Notes: a model not told the origin generated them from the letters alone. A stretch of 41,016 bases of DNA from Calditrichota bacterium (GCA_024277055.1 JAJRVZ010000056.1:1-41016); one strand, 5' to 3'. Counted from the stretch's first letter, positions 1 through 8,372 are shown. Numbers and translations: made by a program.

Positions 1-416
1 TCATCCAGACGCACACGATAATAGCCGGGTTCGGCCTGTTCCGTTTCGCGCCGGAACCGTGACCGGTAACCGCTGTCGGGATTTGCCTTTCCGCCTGCCC
101 GCCATTTCAGCGGGCCGGTAAACGGCATCACCAGAATATCGCCGTAATCTGCGGCGCCGGTACCGCTGAGATGGGTATGACTGAAACCGATAATAGAACT
201 GTCGCTGCTGTGATACCCGCTGCACCAGTCCCAGCCCTCGGTGCCGGTATCGGGACTGAGCTGCACCATACCGAAAGGAACCGTGGCGCCGGGAAAGGTG
301 TGACCGTGCCCTCCGGTGCCGATGAACGGATCCACCAATTCAGTCCGGGCGACGGCGATTTTTAACATCAAAACAGCGAAAAATAATAATTGCAGCAACC
401 GCATCATCTTCTGCAT
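1..416 (-). CDS. GH92 alpha-mannosidase family protein, N-terminal part (runs off left edge)
   Basis: About 138 N-terminal codons are present; the rest lies beyond base 1. After a hydrophobic signal peptide (residues about 5-23) the protein reads VDPFIGTGGHGHTFPGAT, then VPFGMVQLSPDT, GWDWCSGYH and GFSHTHLSGTG. These are the conserved opening motifs of glycoside hydrolase family 92, whose members are exo-acting alpha-mannosidases, mostly calcium-dependent, that trim mannose from N-glycan-like or yeast-type mannans in the periplasm or at the cell surface. The start is uncertain: ATGs at 416, 407 and 404 are all in frame and none has a strong ribosome-binding site. The next genes encode a CBM9-like secreted protein and a sodium:solute symporter, which fits glycan use. 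The family call is firm; the exact linkage cut cannot be told from this fragment. Confidence 0.9.
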   Translation of the reverse strand, partial: MQKMMRLLQLLFFAVLMLKIAVARTELVDPFIGTGGHGHTFPGATVPFGMVQLSPDTGTEGWDWCSGYHSSDSSIIGFSHTHLSGTGAADYGDILVMPFTGPLKWRAGGKANPDSGYRSRFRRETEQAEPGYYRVRLD

Positions 417-691
417 ATATGATTTTCCGATATTGGTATAATTCAGAATTTTGATCTCTCCAACTACAATAAAATAACGATTGCACTGTTGACATGCTAA
501 TAGTCGTAAACCGGCTTTCGCTGCCGCGTATGAAATCGTTGATTCCAGGTAAAATCGGAAAATTTCTGCAGCATCGTATTTCGGAAAACAGTGTCGTGGT
601 ACGGTGCTGGACGGAAACGGTAAATCACATTGCCCGAAACGATGTGGACGACGGCAAAGAAATCACGCGATCCGGCAGAATCATGCTGATT

Positions 692-1777
692 CTATTTTTC
701 GTTCCATATTAAACCGTCCTGCCGAATATACCAAACCGATTGATCCGAATCATTCGCAATTCGGGCTTCGAACATCGAAGGGGTTAAAAAAATCTGCAAA
801 TTTTCGAAAAATTCCGATTGTTTCAGCGACCCCGGAAGTTCAGTCCCGGATGCATATTTCCCGTGCTCCCGAAAGTATTCTTTTTGTGCATAGTATACTT
901 GCCGCAGTTTCCATTTCACACGATCTTCTTCGGTAATTTGTACCTGCGGCACCTGCGATCCGGCCGGTTGTTCGGAAAACTGCACGATGCCCCACATCTC
1001 CGGATAGTGCATGGCAACCAGCCCCTGCGGCGACCAGACCCAGTTATCTTCGCGGAGGACATTTCCCGACGCATCGGTTCGTTTTACATAATTGCCGTTC
1101 TCTACCCGCGTCTGCCATTGTACGCGGGAAAAATTGAGCCGCCATTGATCCCCGTTCTGTGGTGGAGTCGCCTTGTTCGCGCATTCTTTCAACACTTCCC
1201 ATGGGATGGCCATTTCCACCGTCCAGCCGCTGTCGGTATCGGCCGGATTATTCAGCGTACCCTGCACCTGCACCGCTGTCTGCAGCCCGCGGATGTCCCA
1301 GAAAAACAGCGGGTGGGCGCCGTCGCGGTAGGGTTTGTCCAGGAACAGGTCCCACACGGTGTTCAGCGCGTTGATTTCCAGTTCGTAATAATTATGCGTA
1401 TCGCCGTCGGGATCGATAAAAATCTCAAAATCGTTATCATGATAGATTACGGCGTCGCGTTTCGTCAGGGTAGCCCAGACATGCGGCTCCTCCAATTCTG
1501 CTGCAAAGTAGAAGCAGCGGTCATCCCACAGCATTTTTACGCGGGTTCGAAAGCGCGGTTGCGGCCCCGCCTTTCCGCGGATATCGACGAACGGTTCGCT
1601 CCATTTTGCCGTTTGCCAGCTGAACTCAACCAATCGCCCGTCAATCTTTAACGGCTGCAAAATTCGGGCCGCCACGTAAGTACGCGGATCGAATCCTGCT
1701 TTCGGTACCGGGAATTTTTTTACCTGGGCCGATAGCGAAACATAAAAAAACAGCATTAATATCGAAAAACGAATCAT
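692..1777 (-). CDS. Secreted CBM9-like (DOMON-fold) carbohydrate-binding family protein
   Basis: A 361-residue protein with a signal peptide (residues 1-18, ending SLSAQ). Residues about 35-275 look like the CBM9-like domain that is common in Bacteroidota and Calditrichota secreted proteins: LKIDGRLVEFSWQTAKWSEPFVDI, then WDDRCFYFAAELEEPHVWAT, the HDNDFEIFIDPDGDTHNYYELEINA core and the W-TVEMAIPWEVL strand. The C-terminal 85 residues are not recognised. The family is thought to bind sugars, and some members occur with sugar-acting enzymes, but this subfamily lacks a proven ligand. Its start overlaps the stop of the DUF1648 gene by 4 bp, so the two are probably co-transcribed. The downstream neighbour is the GH92 gene. 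Confidence 0.82.
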   Translation of the reverse strand: MIRFSILMLFFYVSLSAQVKKFPVPKAGFDPRTYVAARILQPLKIDGRLVEFSWQTAKWSEPFVDIRGKAGPQPRFRTRVKMLWDDRCFYFAAELEEPHVWATLTKRDAVIYHDNDFEIFIDPDGDTHNYYELEINALNTVWDLFLDKPYRDGAHPLFFWDIRGLQTAVQVQGTLNNPADTDSGWTVEMAIPWEVLKECANKATPPQNGDQWRLNFSRVQWQTRVENGNYVKRTDASGNVLREDNWVWSPQGLVAMHYPEMWGIVQFSEQPAGSQVPQVQITEEDRVKWKLRQVYYAQKEYFREHGKYASGTELPGSLKQSEFFENLQIFLTPSMFEARIANDSDQSVWYIRQDGLIWNEK

Positions 1778-2301
1778 TTTTTAACTCCGGTCAACAGATC
1801 GTTATCCACATGAAAATGACGATACATGTGCCAGATCCAGACACCGGTAAGAAACAGGTAGATTCCAAGCGGCCACCAGATGGAAACGTACCTGCCCGAT
1901 AAATTAAATTCGATCACACCCTGATATACGACCAGCATGAATAGCAGCGTAAGATCGGCAAACCACAACAGGTAGCGAAGAACGTCATTCAATGTCTTTT
2001 GCCTGCGTTCCGGTGCAAGCCAGTAATCACGGTTGGGTATGTTGATCAGATCATACGGCACCCTGGGAACAATCCAGTTAATTCCCAGAAACAATGCGGC
2101 GATGATGACGGTAATGAGTAAATTGATCGAAACGGCTGTTTCCGGCGAGGCCCAGCCATCCGGCCGACCGGATGGTCCGAAATGAATGGCTGTTTTCTCC
2201 GGCAGTAAATCGAAATAATACCATTGCTGCAGGGCGGTTAACAAAAGGAGTGCGGCCATGATCAGCTTTGGCGGATGTAAATGATGGTTCAGCATATTCA
2301 T
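1774..2301 (-). CDS. DUF1648 domain membrane protein
   Basis: A 175-residue protein with about four membrane segments (residues 13-29, 56-75, 110-128, 140-158). The N-terminal stretch LPEKTAIHFGPSGRPDGWASPETAV is the DUF1648 signature: a short extracytoplasmic loop that asks for a matching 'G-PD-W' motif, as in SdpI-type immunity proteins. Its role here is unknown. DUF1648 proteins are often found as stand-alone membrane proteins without a defined partner. It overlaps the CBM9-like gene by 4 bp (ATGA) and lies 159 bp downstream of the symporter gene. No clear promoter or terminator was seen in that gap. Confidence 0.75.
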   Translation of the reverse strand: MNMLNHHLHPPKLIMAALLLLTALQQWYYFDLLPEKTAIHFGPSGRPDGWASPETAVSINLLITVIIAALFLGINWIVPRVPYDLINIPNRDYWLAPERRQKTLNDVLRYLLWFADLTLLFMLVVYQGVIEFNLSGRYVSIWWPLGIYLFLTGVWIWHMYRHFHVDNDLLTGVKK

Positions 2302-2460
2302 ACCCCGGAATTATGGATATATCCCATGGTACACATTAATTCCGTATTTATTTGATGATTTGCAATACCCACCCCGGATTTCACGGTTGAACGCGGTTTT
2401 CATGAAATTCCCATCACTTTTTCGCCGACAAGAATACAGCTATCAACTTTTCAGGAGTAA

Positions 2461-4422
2461 TTAATCCGACTTAATCCGTGGCAGTGATCCTTCAATCAGC
2501 CCTCTGCGAACGGCTTCGCGTTTTACGGGGCCCCAGAAACCTATGGGACGGGACATTACATAATAGGCTACCAGATGGTCCATATTTTCCGGTTCGGTCA
2601 GAAAGGTCACCGGCAGATAGATGGCGGCGTTTAAAACGATCAGCAGCCAGAACTGCAGATAATCCGGCAATGCCGGTATAATACCGAAATGCGGCAGAAT
2701 CCATACCACCAGCCAGCTGAGTCCGAGGTTGGCTACCCAGGCGCTCAGATAACCCCAGCCGTTAAAACGCCACCAGATAACCTGCAAAATGTTCGGCAGC
2801 CATACCCCGGCGGCCATGATCCACAGCGCAAAAATCAACCAGGTAGTGATCTCTTCACCGATAATCGTCCCGAAGATAAACGAACCGATCAGGATTACAA
2901 AGGTTGAATAGCGACCGAACCGCACCAGTTTGTGTTCATCCGCCTGCGGATTTACGTAATGGTGATAGAAATCTCGTGTGGCGTACATGGCTCCCAGGTT
3001 CAAATGGGTTGAAACCGTGGAAAGATGGATAGCCAGAATTCCAGCAAAAAGAAAACCGACCATACCGACAGGCAGGTACTGAAAGCCAACGATGTACCAG
3101 CCCATTTCATATTCACTGCTTTGGCCAAGATAAGGAAACAAAACAAAAAAGCCCATGATGGCCCCGGCCCAAATCGAATTTCGTACCAGCACAAGTGCCG
3201 ATCCGGCCCAGATGCTGTAGGCAGCGTCCCGAACGGTTTTTGCCGACTGAATGCGCTGCGCTTCGGGATACCAGTCGATGCTGGTTCCCATTCCGAAACC
3301 GCCTATCAGGGCAATGATCAACATGGTAATAAACCAGGCTATTGGAAACTGCCCTTCGGTCCAACCGGTGAAACTGAACAGATCAATGCGCCAGTGCTGT
3401 CCGTCCGGATGATTCACGGCAATACTATTCCAGGAACGCCCGCCGTCAGTCGAGTAATCGACATTCACCAGTCTCCCCGTTTTGCCGGCAGTCCATACCA
3501 GCTGGTAGCCGTGTCCGGCCAGCAGCGTGTCTCCGCTTGAAGGAAACAGCACATGCACCATATCCGACTTCTGCACATGACGATTGTTTATCTGTTCGTC
3601 AACCTTTTTCTCGGCACGATCGAACAGCCGGTCGTTTTCTCCCTGTATGATTGCAAAAGGTACGCCGCGAACGAAAACCCTGCCGGTTTCCGGATCGGTA
3701 AGCCGAATCATCGCCCGGCCGGTGTTTTGTGTGTCCACCGGGATTTTCCATTCGCAGGTGCTGTTGTAGGTTTTTAGTTTACTGATGATTTCCTGAGGCC
3801 CGCCTGCCGCGATCACTCCCCAGATGGATACAATAATAATTACAAGCAATGCAATAATGCCCTGCTGAAAATCGGCCATTACCACGCCCCAGTAGCCAGA
3901 GGCCAGAACATAAACGGCACCGATGGCGGTAAAAACAATCAAACCGACCCATAATTCCCAGCCGAACAGCAGGCTGCATAGTTTGCCCATGGCTATGCCC
4001 ACCCAGCCGAGGATGAACATATTCATGAAAACCTGCCAGCCGGCAAGCCAGCCGCGCAGCATTTCGGCACTGAGCCCGCCGAACCGCAACCCCTGCCACT
4101 CGGCCTGACTGTAGGCCAGCGAACGGCGAAAGATGCGGGTGGAAACAAATGCACTGATCGCACACCAGGCGGAAAAAAAAGCATACCATAATCCGGCAAA
4201 CCCATATTTATAGATAACCCCCGCAACCCAGATCGGCGTATCGGTGGCGGTGTGGGTGGCATATACCGATGATGCGGGCAGCCACCAGGGCAGTCCCCGT
4301 CCGGCCAGAAAAAAATCCGATTGTGAACGTTTCCCCAGCCGGTAAAAATAGGCGCCGAAAAAAACCATCAGCAGTACGAAAAGTGTCAGCCAAAGCCAGT
4401 CAAGAAATGCGAAGGTGATCAT
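2461..4422 (-). CDS. Sodium:solute symporter (SSS family) with an Ig-like insert
   Basis: A 653-residue inner-membrane transporter of the SSS family (LeuT fold), which couples Na+ entry to solute uptake. Typical features are DFFLAGRGLPWWLPASSVYATHTATDT near residues 36-62, a run of hydrophobic helices, and GTSIDWYPEAQRIQSAK near 380. It is longer than the usual 480-560 residues because residues about 215-355 are soluble. They contain an Ig-like module of the Kre9/KNH type (FPSSGDTLLAGHGYQLVWTA followed by VDYSTDGGRSWNSIAV, residues 293-335), preceded by WKIPVDTQNTGRAMIRLTDPETG (225-247), which resembles the end of another such module. The substrate cannot be told; the GH92 and CBM9-like neighbours hint at a sugar or sugar acid. 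Two mini membrane proteins lie immediately upstream. Confidence 0.9.
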   Translation of the reverse strand: MITFAFLDWLWLTLFVLLMVFFGAYFYRLGKRSQSDFFLAGRGLPWWLPASSVYATHTATDTPIWVAGVIYKYGFAGLWYAFFSAWCAISAFVSTRIFRRSLAYSQAEWQGLRFGGLSAEMLRGWLAGWQVFMNMFILGWVGIAMGKLCSLLFGWELWVGLIVFTAIGAVYVLASGYWGVVMADFQQGIIALLVIIIVSIWGVIAAGGPQEIISKLKTYNSTCEWKIPVDTQNTGRAMIRLTDPETGRVFVRGVPFAIIQGENDRLFDRAEKKVDEQINNRHVQKSDMVHVLFPSSGDTLLAGHGYQLVWTAGKTGRLVNVDYSTDGGRSWNSIAVNHPDGQHWRIDLFSFTGWTEGQFPIAWFITMLIIALIGGFGMGTSIDWYPEAQRIQSAKTVRDAAYSIWAGSALVLVRNSIWAGAIMGFFVLFPYLGQSSEYEMGWYIVGFQYLPVGMVGFLFAGILAIHLSTVSTHLNLGAMYATRDFYHHYVNPQADEHKLVRFGRYSTFVILIGSFIFGTIIGEEITTWLIFALWIMAAGVWLPNILQVIWWRFNGWGYLSAWVANLGLSWLVVWILPHFGIIPALPDYLQFWLLIVLNAAIYLPVTFLTEPENMDHLVAYYVMSRPIGFWGPVKREAVRRGLIEGSLPRIKSD

Positions 4423-4600
4423 TTTTTCATCCGTTATTGGTGTCTGGTTGTCAGTTTGTCCGGTTACCGGTTAATTGGCGTTTCAGCATACTCGATAAAA
4501 GCGGAAGCGGGAAAAAGCGGATATGCGAATTTAGTTCATTAAAATGCGGTCCCACCCCTCTGCCCCGGTACCCTGTTTCCTGCTTTCCTCATTGTTTCCA

Positions 4601-4738
4601 TTATTTCTCACCCTGCCGGCTGAAGTAGCGGATCAGCAGAAATGTGACTGCAAAAGAAATCAGCAGAATAATTGCCGGTAAAATTATGCCCAGTATGGGT
4701 GGGCCGATACGGGTGGCACTCAGTAAAAGATTAAGCAT
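4601..4738 (-). CDS. Small single-span membrane protein (45 aa), symporter-associated
   Basis: This short frame starts at the ATG at 4738 and encodes MLNLLLSATRIGPPILG, then a hydrophobic helix of about 23 residues (residues 14-37) and a basic tail, RYFSRQGEK. Its start overlaps the stop of the preceding 42-residue frame by 8 bp, which suggests translational coupling. It lies 178 bp upstream of the symporter gene. I do not recognise a family. Its size, single helix and position match the tiny accessory proteins that accompany some SSS transporters, but that role is an inference. The 178 bp up to the symporter start hold no further gene that I can support. Confidence 0.55.
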   Translation of the reverse strand: MLNLLLSATRIGPPILGIILPAIILLISFAVTFLLIRYFSRQGEK

Positions 4739-4859
4739 CCCTGTGCTCCCTGTTTACCTTCTCATTTCTGCGGTAATAAATCCATGCGAAAATCATTCCG
4801 GCGAGTGAAGCCGCATAGGCAATGGTCATACCGATCACAACAGCCAGTCCGTGATTCAT
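4731..4859 (-). CDS. Small single-span membrane protein (42 aa), symporter accessory-like
   Basis: The frame starts at the ATG at 4859, which overlaps the TGA of the 98-residue gene upstream (ATGA). It encodes one hydrophobic helix (MNHGLAVVIGMTIAYAASLA..., residues 4-28) followed by a charged tail, YYRRNEKVNREHRDA. The overlap at both ends (4 bp upstream, 8 bp downstream) argues that it is a real translated member of the operon leading to the sodium:solute symporter. Function unknown; a symporter-stabilising small subunit is the most likely idea. Confidence 0.58.
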   Translation of the reverse strand: MNHGLAVVIGMTIAYAASLAGMIFAWIYYRRNEKVNREHRDA

Positions 4860-5152
4860 TTTGTCGCCTCCCAGCGTTGGATTTCATCGAGTTGATGAAG
4901 GTATTCTTTCTGTTTTTTTTCATATTCTGAAGAGATGGTGCGCAGTTTCGGATCAATGACATAATACATCAGCAGAGTTGACAGGATTCCCAAACCAAGG
5001 ATCACAAACCCCGCAGGGATGAGTAAAAATGAAAGTGCACTGCCGATGGTAAGAAAAGTATAGGCCAGAACGGAAAATAAAATGGCAATCCAGTCTTCTT
5101 TTCGCCACTCATCCGCTTCAGCCGCGGTCCATTTTCTTTTAATCAGGTTCAT
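4856..5152 (-). CDS. Conserved-looking two-helix membrane protein (98 aa), first gene of the symporter operon
   Basis: A 98-residue protein: a charged N-terminus (KRKWTAAEADEWRKEDW), two membrane helices (residues about 23-42 and 46-67) and a C-terminal charged, probably coiled-coil tail (SSEYEKKQKEYLHQLDEIQ). I do not recognise a named family. It is followed without a gap by two mini membrane proteins and then the sodium:solute symporter, so it probably belongs to that transporter module. It starts 17 bp after the stop of the parvulin gene, so it may be transcribed from further upstream. Confidence 0.7.
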   Translation of the reverse strand: MNLIKRKWTAAEADEWRKEDWIAILFSVLAYTFLTIGSALSFLLIPAGFVILGLGILSTLLMYYVIDPKLRTISSEYEKKQKEYLHQLDEIQRWEATK

Positions 5153-5169
5153 ATTATTTCCCGGGTTGG

Positions 5170-6564
5170 TTACATTTTCAATGCCTGAACGATTTCATCG
5201 ATTACTGGCTCATTATACTCGATCGTTAATGTTTTGCTTAATTCGCGCGACTTTTCTTTTATCAGTTTTGCCAATAATTGGCGACGCATCTGATTGCGGA
5301 TGTGTTCTTTCAATAAATTGAAATCACCCTTTTTGTATAAATTACGGTTATCCTCGTAAAACCGGCGAACATTTTTATCGGAAAGATCAAGATATTGCTC
5401 GGCCAGTTTGTCCTTGGCGATGCGCAATAACTCCTGATCGCAGTGGTATTTATACGTTTTCAGAAATTCAGGGCTCCTGTCCAGCCCTTTTTTCAACGCA
5501 TCCCGGTACATAAGTTCACGTACAATATTTCGTTTGATAAATTCATGAAAATTGGCTTCGAGCGGAAGTCCCTTTCTCAGTTCCGGTGCGGCTTTTTTAT
5601 AGAACTGAACAAAAAACGAAACCGGCCATTGTCCTCCATCATATTCCGCCAGCGGTTCATTTCGCAGCGACTCAGGCAGACTTTCCAGTGACAATACCGG
5701 TGATACATCGGGGGAATTTAGAATTTTACGCAATGCCAGACACTGATTCTCATCGATGGTAAAATGCAAATCCGTGAACAGCGTGTTGATATAATTACTG
5801 ATTATTTTGCCCTTTTCTATGCGTTTGGCAAGCCGGATAAAAAGGTCACGGTTTTCCACCAGCGGTTTGGTTTCATGTCTCTTGAAATCCAGTAACCTGA
5901 TAATATGGTAGCCGCGGTTGCTCCTTACCGGCGGAGATATTTCACCTCGTTTCAGTTCAAATGCCGCCTGTTCGAAAGGATCGCCGACTTTTCCCAGAAA
6001 AATCGTTTCCTGTAATTCGCCACCATTTTCCCGGGTCGCTGCATCGATGGAATATTGTCCGGCCAGCGCTGCAAAGTCCGCACCGTTCTGCAGCAATAAA
6101 TAAAGGGAATCGGCAAGGGCTTCGTTGTATACAAGAATATGGGCAACCTTCAGTTCAAACTTGGATTGCTTGTATAATTTCTTTATCTGTTCATCCGTAA
6201 CCCGGATCTCTTCGGGTACGACCGACTTGAAAAGGACGCCGTTGGTTCCGGTCAGCAGTCGCTTTTTCCCCGCTCTGACCCGTGAAACATAGGGTTCCTG
6301 CTTATCATACCCCTTACGTCGTGCATCGGCCACGAGAATCAGGTTATCGAGGTACAAGGCATCAATAAACTCGCGCACCTTTCGCCTGTCGAAGTTTTCA
6401 TGATTTTTGTATTGCCTCGATTGTTTCAACCTTCCGAGCAGTACTTTTTTCGAAAGTATTTCATCATTAACTCGCAGAACATATACGCTTTCGGTAGTTT
6501 TATCACTTGTGCATCCGATAATCAGCATCAGAACCAAAGTGCTTATCAGGAATTTCATTTTCAT
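5170..6564 (-). CDS. Parvulin-type peptidyl-prolyl isomerase lipoprotein (PpiC/SurA-like)
   Basis: A 464-residue exported protein with a lipobox (LMLIIGC, lipidated Cys18). Residues 27-115 resemble the SurA-type N-terminal helical region. Residues about 136-230 form a rotamase (PPIC) domain: ELKVAHILVYNEA, GADFAALAGQYSIDAATRENGGEL, DPFEQAAFELKRGEISPPVRSNRGYHIIRLLD. A C-terminal helical half (to residue 464) would complete a chaperone cradle. Such proteins help fold or escort outer-membrane proteins and other envelope proteins in the periplasm. The window has many barrel and secreted proteins as possible clients, but no specific client can be named. ATGs at 6564 and 6558 are both possible starts. 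Confidence 0.88.
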   Translation of the reverse strand: MKMKFLISTLVLMLIIGCTSDKTTESVYVLRVNDEILSKKVLLGRLKQSRQYKNHENFDRRKVREFIDALYLDNLILVADARRKGYDKQEPYVSRVRAGKKRLLTGTNGVLFKSVVPEEIRVTDEQIKKLYKQSKFELKVAHILVYNEALADSLYLLLQNGADFAALAGQYSIDAATRENGGELQETIFLGKVGDPFEQAAFELKRGEISPPVRSNRGYHIIRLLDFKRHETKPLVENRDLFIRLAKRIEKGKIISNYINTLFTDLHFTIDENQCLALRKILNSPDVSPVLSLESLPESLRNEPLAEYDGGQWPVSFFVQFYKKAAPELRKGLPLEANFHEFIKRNIVRELMYRDALKKGLDRSPEFLKTYKYHCDQELLRIAKDKLAEQYLDLSDKNVRRFYEDNRNLYKKGDFNLLKEHIRNQMRRQLLAKLIKEKSRELSKTLTIEYNEPVIDEIVQALKM

Positions 6565-6611
6565 AATTTATTCGGAATTTTCGTTTACACCGGGTTAATA
6601 AAATCGAATGG

Positions 6612-6644
6612 ATAAAGGCAGGCCGGGTCGGCCTCGGCCCGCCT
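6612..6644 (-). terminator. Probable terminator after the HMBD lipoprotein gene
   Basis: Downstream of the stop at 6653, the minus strand can form a 9-bp GC-rich stem (AGGCGGGCC with GGCCTGCCT, one G-U pair) around an 11-base loop, followed by TTTAT. The U-run is short, so termination may be partial. Confidence 0.5.
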
Positions 6645-6652
6645 GAAAAACA

Positions 6653-7021
6653 TTACATGGTTTTTTGCAATTTCATTCCCTGAAGATCCATATTACATTC
6701 AGGACATTTACCGGGTTTATCCATACGGACATGAGAGTGTTCCGGCATTGCGCAGCCGTAATACTCTACCGCATCTCCGGTGGCAGCTACGGCCGGGACC
6801 AAATCCATATTGCATTCGGGACATTTACCTTCGGCATCAGCATGGATATGTTTGTGCTCTTCCATGGGACAGGTATAGTAATACGGTTTTGAGGCATCCA
6901 TTGCCATTTCCTTTTTCTCCTCCAATGCGGGTTTTTCGGTTTTCGCTGCTTCCTGTTTCTCGCTACCGCAGCCAACCACCAACAGGACCACAGCAAAGAG
7001 TAAAGATAATAATAAACGCAT
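6653..7021 (-). CDS. Heavy-metal-binding-domain lipoprotein with two HMBD motifs
   Basis: A 122-residue lipoprotein (lipobox LLVVGC, lipidated Cys near residue 18) with a charged linker and two copies of the heavy-metal-binding domain seen in CusB-type adaptors: YYYTCPMEEHKHIHADAEGKCPECNMDLVP, then YYGCAMPEHSHVRMDKPGKCPECNMDLQG. The paired Cys/His/Met residues suit binding of Cu or other soft metals in the periplasm. The start at 7021 is chosen because AGGAGG lies just upstream of this ATG; an upstream in-frame ATG at 7069 lacks support and would spoil the signal peptide. The gene is bounded by terminator-like hairpins on both sides, so it is probably a single-gene unit. Its HMBD repeats match those in the CusB-like protein at 38137-39753. 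Confidence 0.85.
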   Translation of the reverse strand: MRLLLSLLFAVVLLVVGCGSEKQEAAKTEKPALEEKKEMAMDASKPYYYTCPMEEHKHIHADAEGKCPECNMDLVPAVAATGDAVEYYGCAMPEHSHVRMDKPGKCPECNMDLQGMKLQKTM

Positions 7022-7041
7022 GATTTCCTCCTGCTTATTGA

Positions 7042-7069
7042 ATTGTAAGTGGGAATTTAACGGAAGCAA
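7042..7069 (-). promoter_or_regulatory. Possible promoter for the HMBD lipoprotein gene
   Basis: The minus strand reads TTGCTT, 16 bases, then TACAAT, ending about 20 bases before the start codon at 7021. The -10 is good and the -35 weak. The terminator just upstream makes a promoter here necessary, but other placements are possible. Confidence 0.35.
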
Positions 7070-7094
7070 AACGAATAATTCCAGTTTTTTTTAT

Positions 7095-7121
7095 AAATGA
7101 AAACGCCCTGCGAACAGGGCG
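7095..7121 (-). terminator. Rho-independent terminator
   Basis: On the minus strand a perfect 7-bp stem CGCCCTG/CAGGGCG closes a 4-base loop (TTCG) and is followed by TTTTCATTTAT. It lies about 70 bp after the stop of the small exported protein gene at 7192 and before the HMBD lipoprotein gene. Confidence 0.8.
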
Positions 7122-7191
7122 CCTTCGGATTAGGGAGTGTTTTCTAAATTATTTTATTATTCCGGTCGGGAAAAACCAAACTATTTGCCGC

Positions 7192-7566
7192 TCATTTTCG
7201 AGCTGAAGAGATTGGATCATCAAAAACGCTTTGCCAGTCAATTGACTCTGAAATATGAACGGAGTCGGTTCCGGAACCGGTTGCTGTATCACCCGGTTCG
7301 GTTTTCCACCGTTGCATGAAACCGTAATAATCCACACCACTGCGCATTTTTTTTTCGATAAATCCATTAAACAGTGAATTGTCTTTCTGCCTGTTTACCA
7401 GTGGTCCGGCGCTCAGCCAGGTCATTTTTTGAATCAATAACAAATTTTCATTTTTAGGACTATCGATATTTTCGGGAGGTTTTTCCTTGTCTTTGGTTAC
7501 ACCGGCCACGAGAGTAGATAGAAATAAAAGAAAAGTAAGGCTCCATGAAAAATTCCCTTTTCTCAC
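7192..7566 (-). CDS. Small exported protein of unknown function (124 aa)
   Basis: The frame starts with GTG at 7566 and has AAGGAG 7 bases upstream, which supports this start. The first 22 residues form a signal peptide (MRKGNFSWSLTFLLFLSTLVAG). The mature part is hydrophilic, rich in Lys, Asp and Ser, with no recognised motif and no Cys. A good sigma-70-like promoter lies upstream and a strong terminator downstream, so it is a single-gene transcript. No function is assigned. Confidence 0.68.
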   Translation of the reverse strand: MRKGNFSWSLTFLLFLSTLVAGVTKDKEKPPENIDSPKNENLLLIQKMTWLSAGPLVNRQKDNSLFNGFIEKKMRSGVDYYGFMQRWKTEPGDTATGSGTDSVHISESIDWQSVFDDPISSARK

Positions 7567-7636
7567 GACAGCTCCTTGTATTTATCTGTCAATTAAATTT
7601 CCCGCCTACATCCCGCAAACAAGTAATTTATCTTTG

Positions 7637-7665
7637 TTAATACTATTGTCGATGGAAACCGTCAA
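7637..7665 (-). promoter_or_regulatory. Sigma-70-like promoter for the 124-aa exported protein
   Basis: The minus strand carries TTGACG, a 17-base spacer and TATTAA, a near-consensus housekeeping promoter. The -10 is about 70 bases upstream of the GTG start at 7566, in the gap after the TPR gene. Confidence 0.6.
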
Positions 7666-7735
7666 ATAATGAATACGGCTGAATCTGTGGCAATTAACTG
7701 TACAAAAAGAAAAATAATACCCTCGTAAAATACTA

Positions 7736-8353
7736 TTACTTGTTATTGGTAAAAAAACGACCGGCGGTTATATTTTCAGGATCAAGAATCAGAATATCCG
7801 CGAAGGTTTTTGCAGCTTGATCAATTTCACCCATAGCCTGCTTGATCAGCGCATATTCCGTAAGAAAGCTGACATCGATCGGGTACACGGTCAGCATTTT
7901 TATGGCTATTTTTTCCGCGACATCATATTTCTGTTGCAAGCGCAAAGCAACCAGTAATCGCAGGTTTGCATAATAATTATAATAATCGACGTTCATAATA
8001 TTGAAGGCTTCTTCTTCAACCTGATCATATTTGCCCTGGGCCAGGAGTGGAAGCAGTCGGCCGACTTTTGCTTCGAGTGAATATGGAGTGGATTCAAGGG
8101 CGGTTTCGTAGTGCTCAATTGAATTGGCATAATTTGCATTCAGATAGTAGAGCCAGGCAAGGCGGATGTTTACGGTGTAGCCCTTCGGAAATTGCTCATA
8201 AACCGGCAAAAGTGCTTTGATAGCATCGGGGTAGTTTTGCATCTTTTCATAATTATATGATTTCAGATAGGCAGCTTTAATTACAGAATCGTTCGATTGC
8301 GCGGAAACAGCCAATCCGCTTAAAAGAAATATAACGAAAACCATTCGTTTCAT
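7736..8353 (-). CDS. Periplasmic TPR-repeat protein
   Basis: A 205-residue exported protein with a signal peptide (residues 1-18, ending AVSAQ) and helical repeats of the TPR type across most of its length. Examples are AIKALLPVYEQFPKGYTVNIRLAWLYYLNANYANSIEHYETALESTPYSLEAKVGRLL and the C-terminal AAKTFADILILDPENITAGRFF. TPR proteins act as scaffolds for protein complexes; the partner is not visible. It starts 19 bp after the FG-GAP gene, with AGGAAA upstream of its ATG, and is the last gene of the seven-gene block that begins with the PqqD-like gene. Confidence 0.82.
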   Translation of the reverse strand: MKRMVFVIFLLSGLAVSAQSNDSVIKAAYLKSYNYEKMQNYPDAIKALLPVYEQFPKGYTVNIRLAWLYYLNANYANSIEHYETALESTPYSLEAKVGRLLPLLAQGKYDQVEEEAFNIMNVDYYNYYANLRLLVALRLQQKYDVAEKIAIKMLTVYPIDVSFLTEYALIKQAMGEIDQAAKTFADILILDPENITAGRFFTNNK

Positions 8354-8372
8354 TTTTTATTTTCCTGAATTA

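Noticed and set aside
417-691. 275-bp gap between GH92 and the CBM9-like gene
   Set aside because: Both strands were read; no continuous frame, strong hairpin or promoter could be supported.
818-1651. Long plus-strand frame of 277 codons
   Set aside because: It is the complement of the CBM9-like gene, whose minus-strand product has a signal peptide and family motifs; the plus-strand translation has no recognisable domain.
2302-2460. Gap between the symporter and DUF1648 genes
   Set aside because: No terminator or convincing promoter was found, so it is left unannotated.
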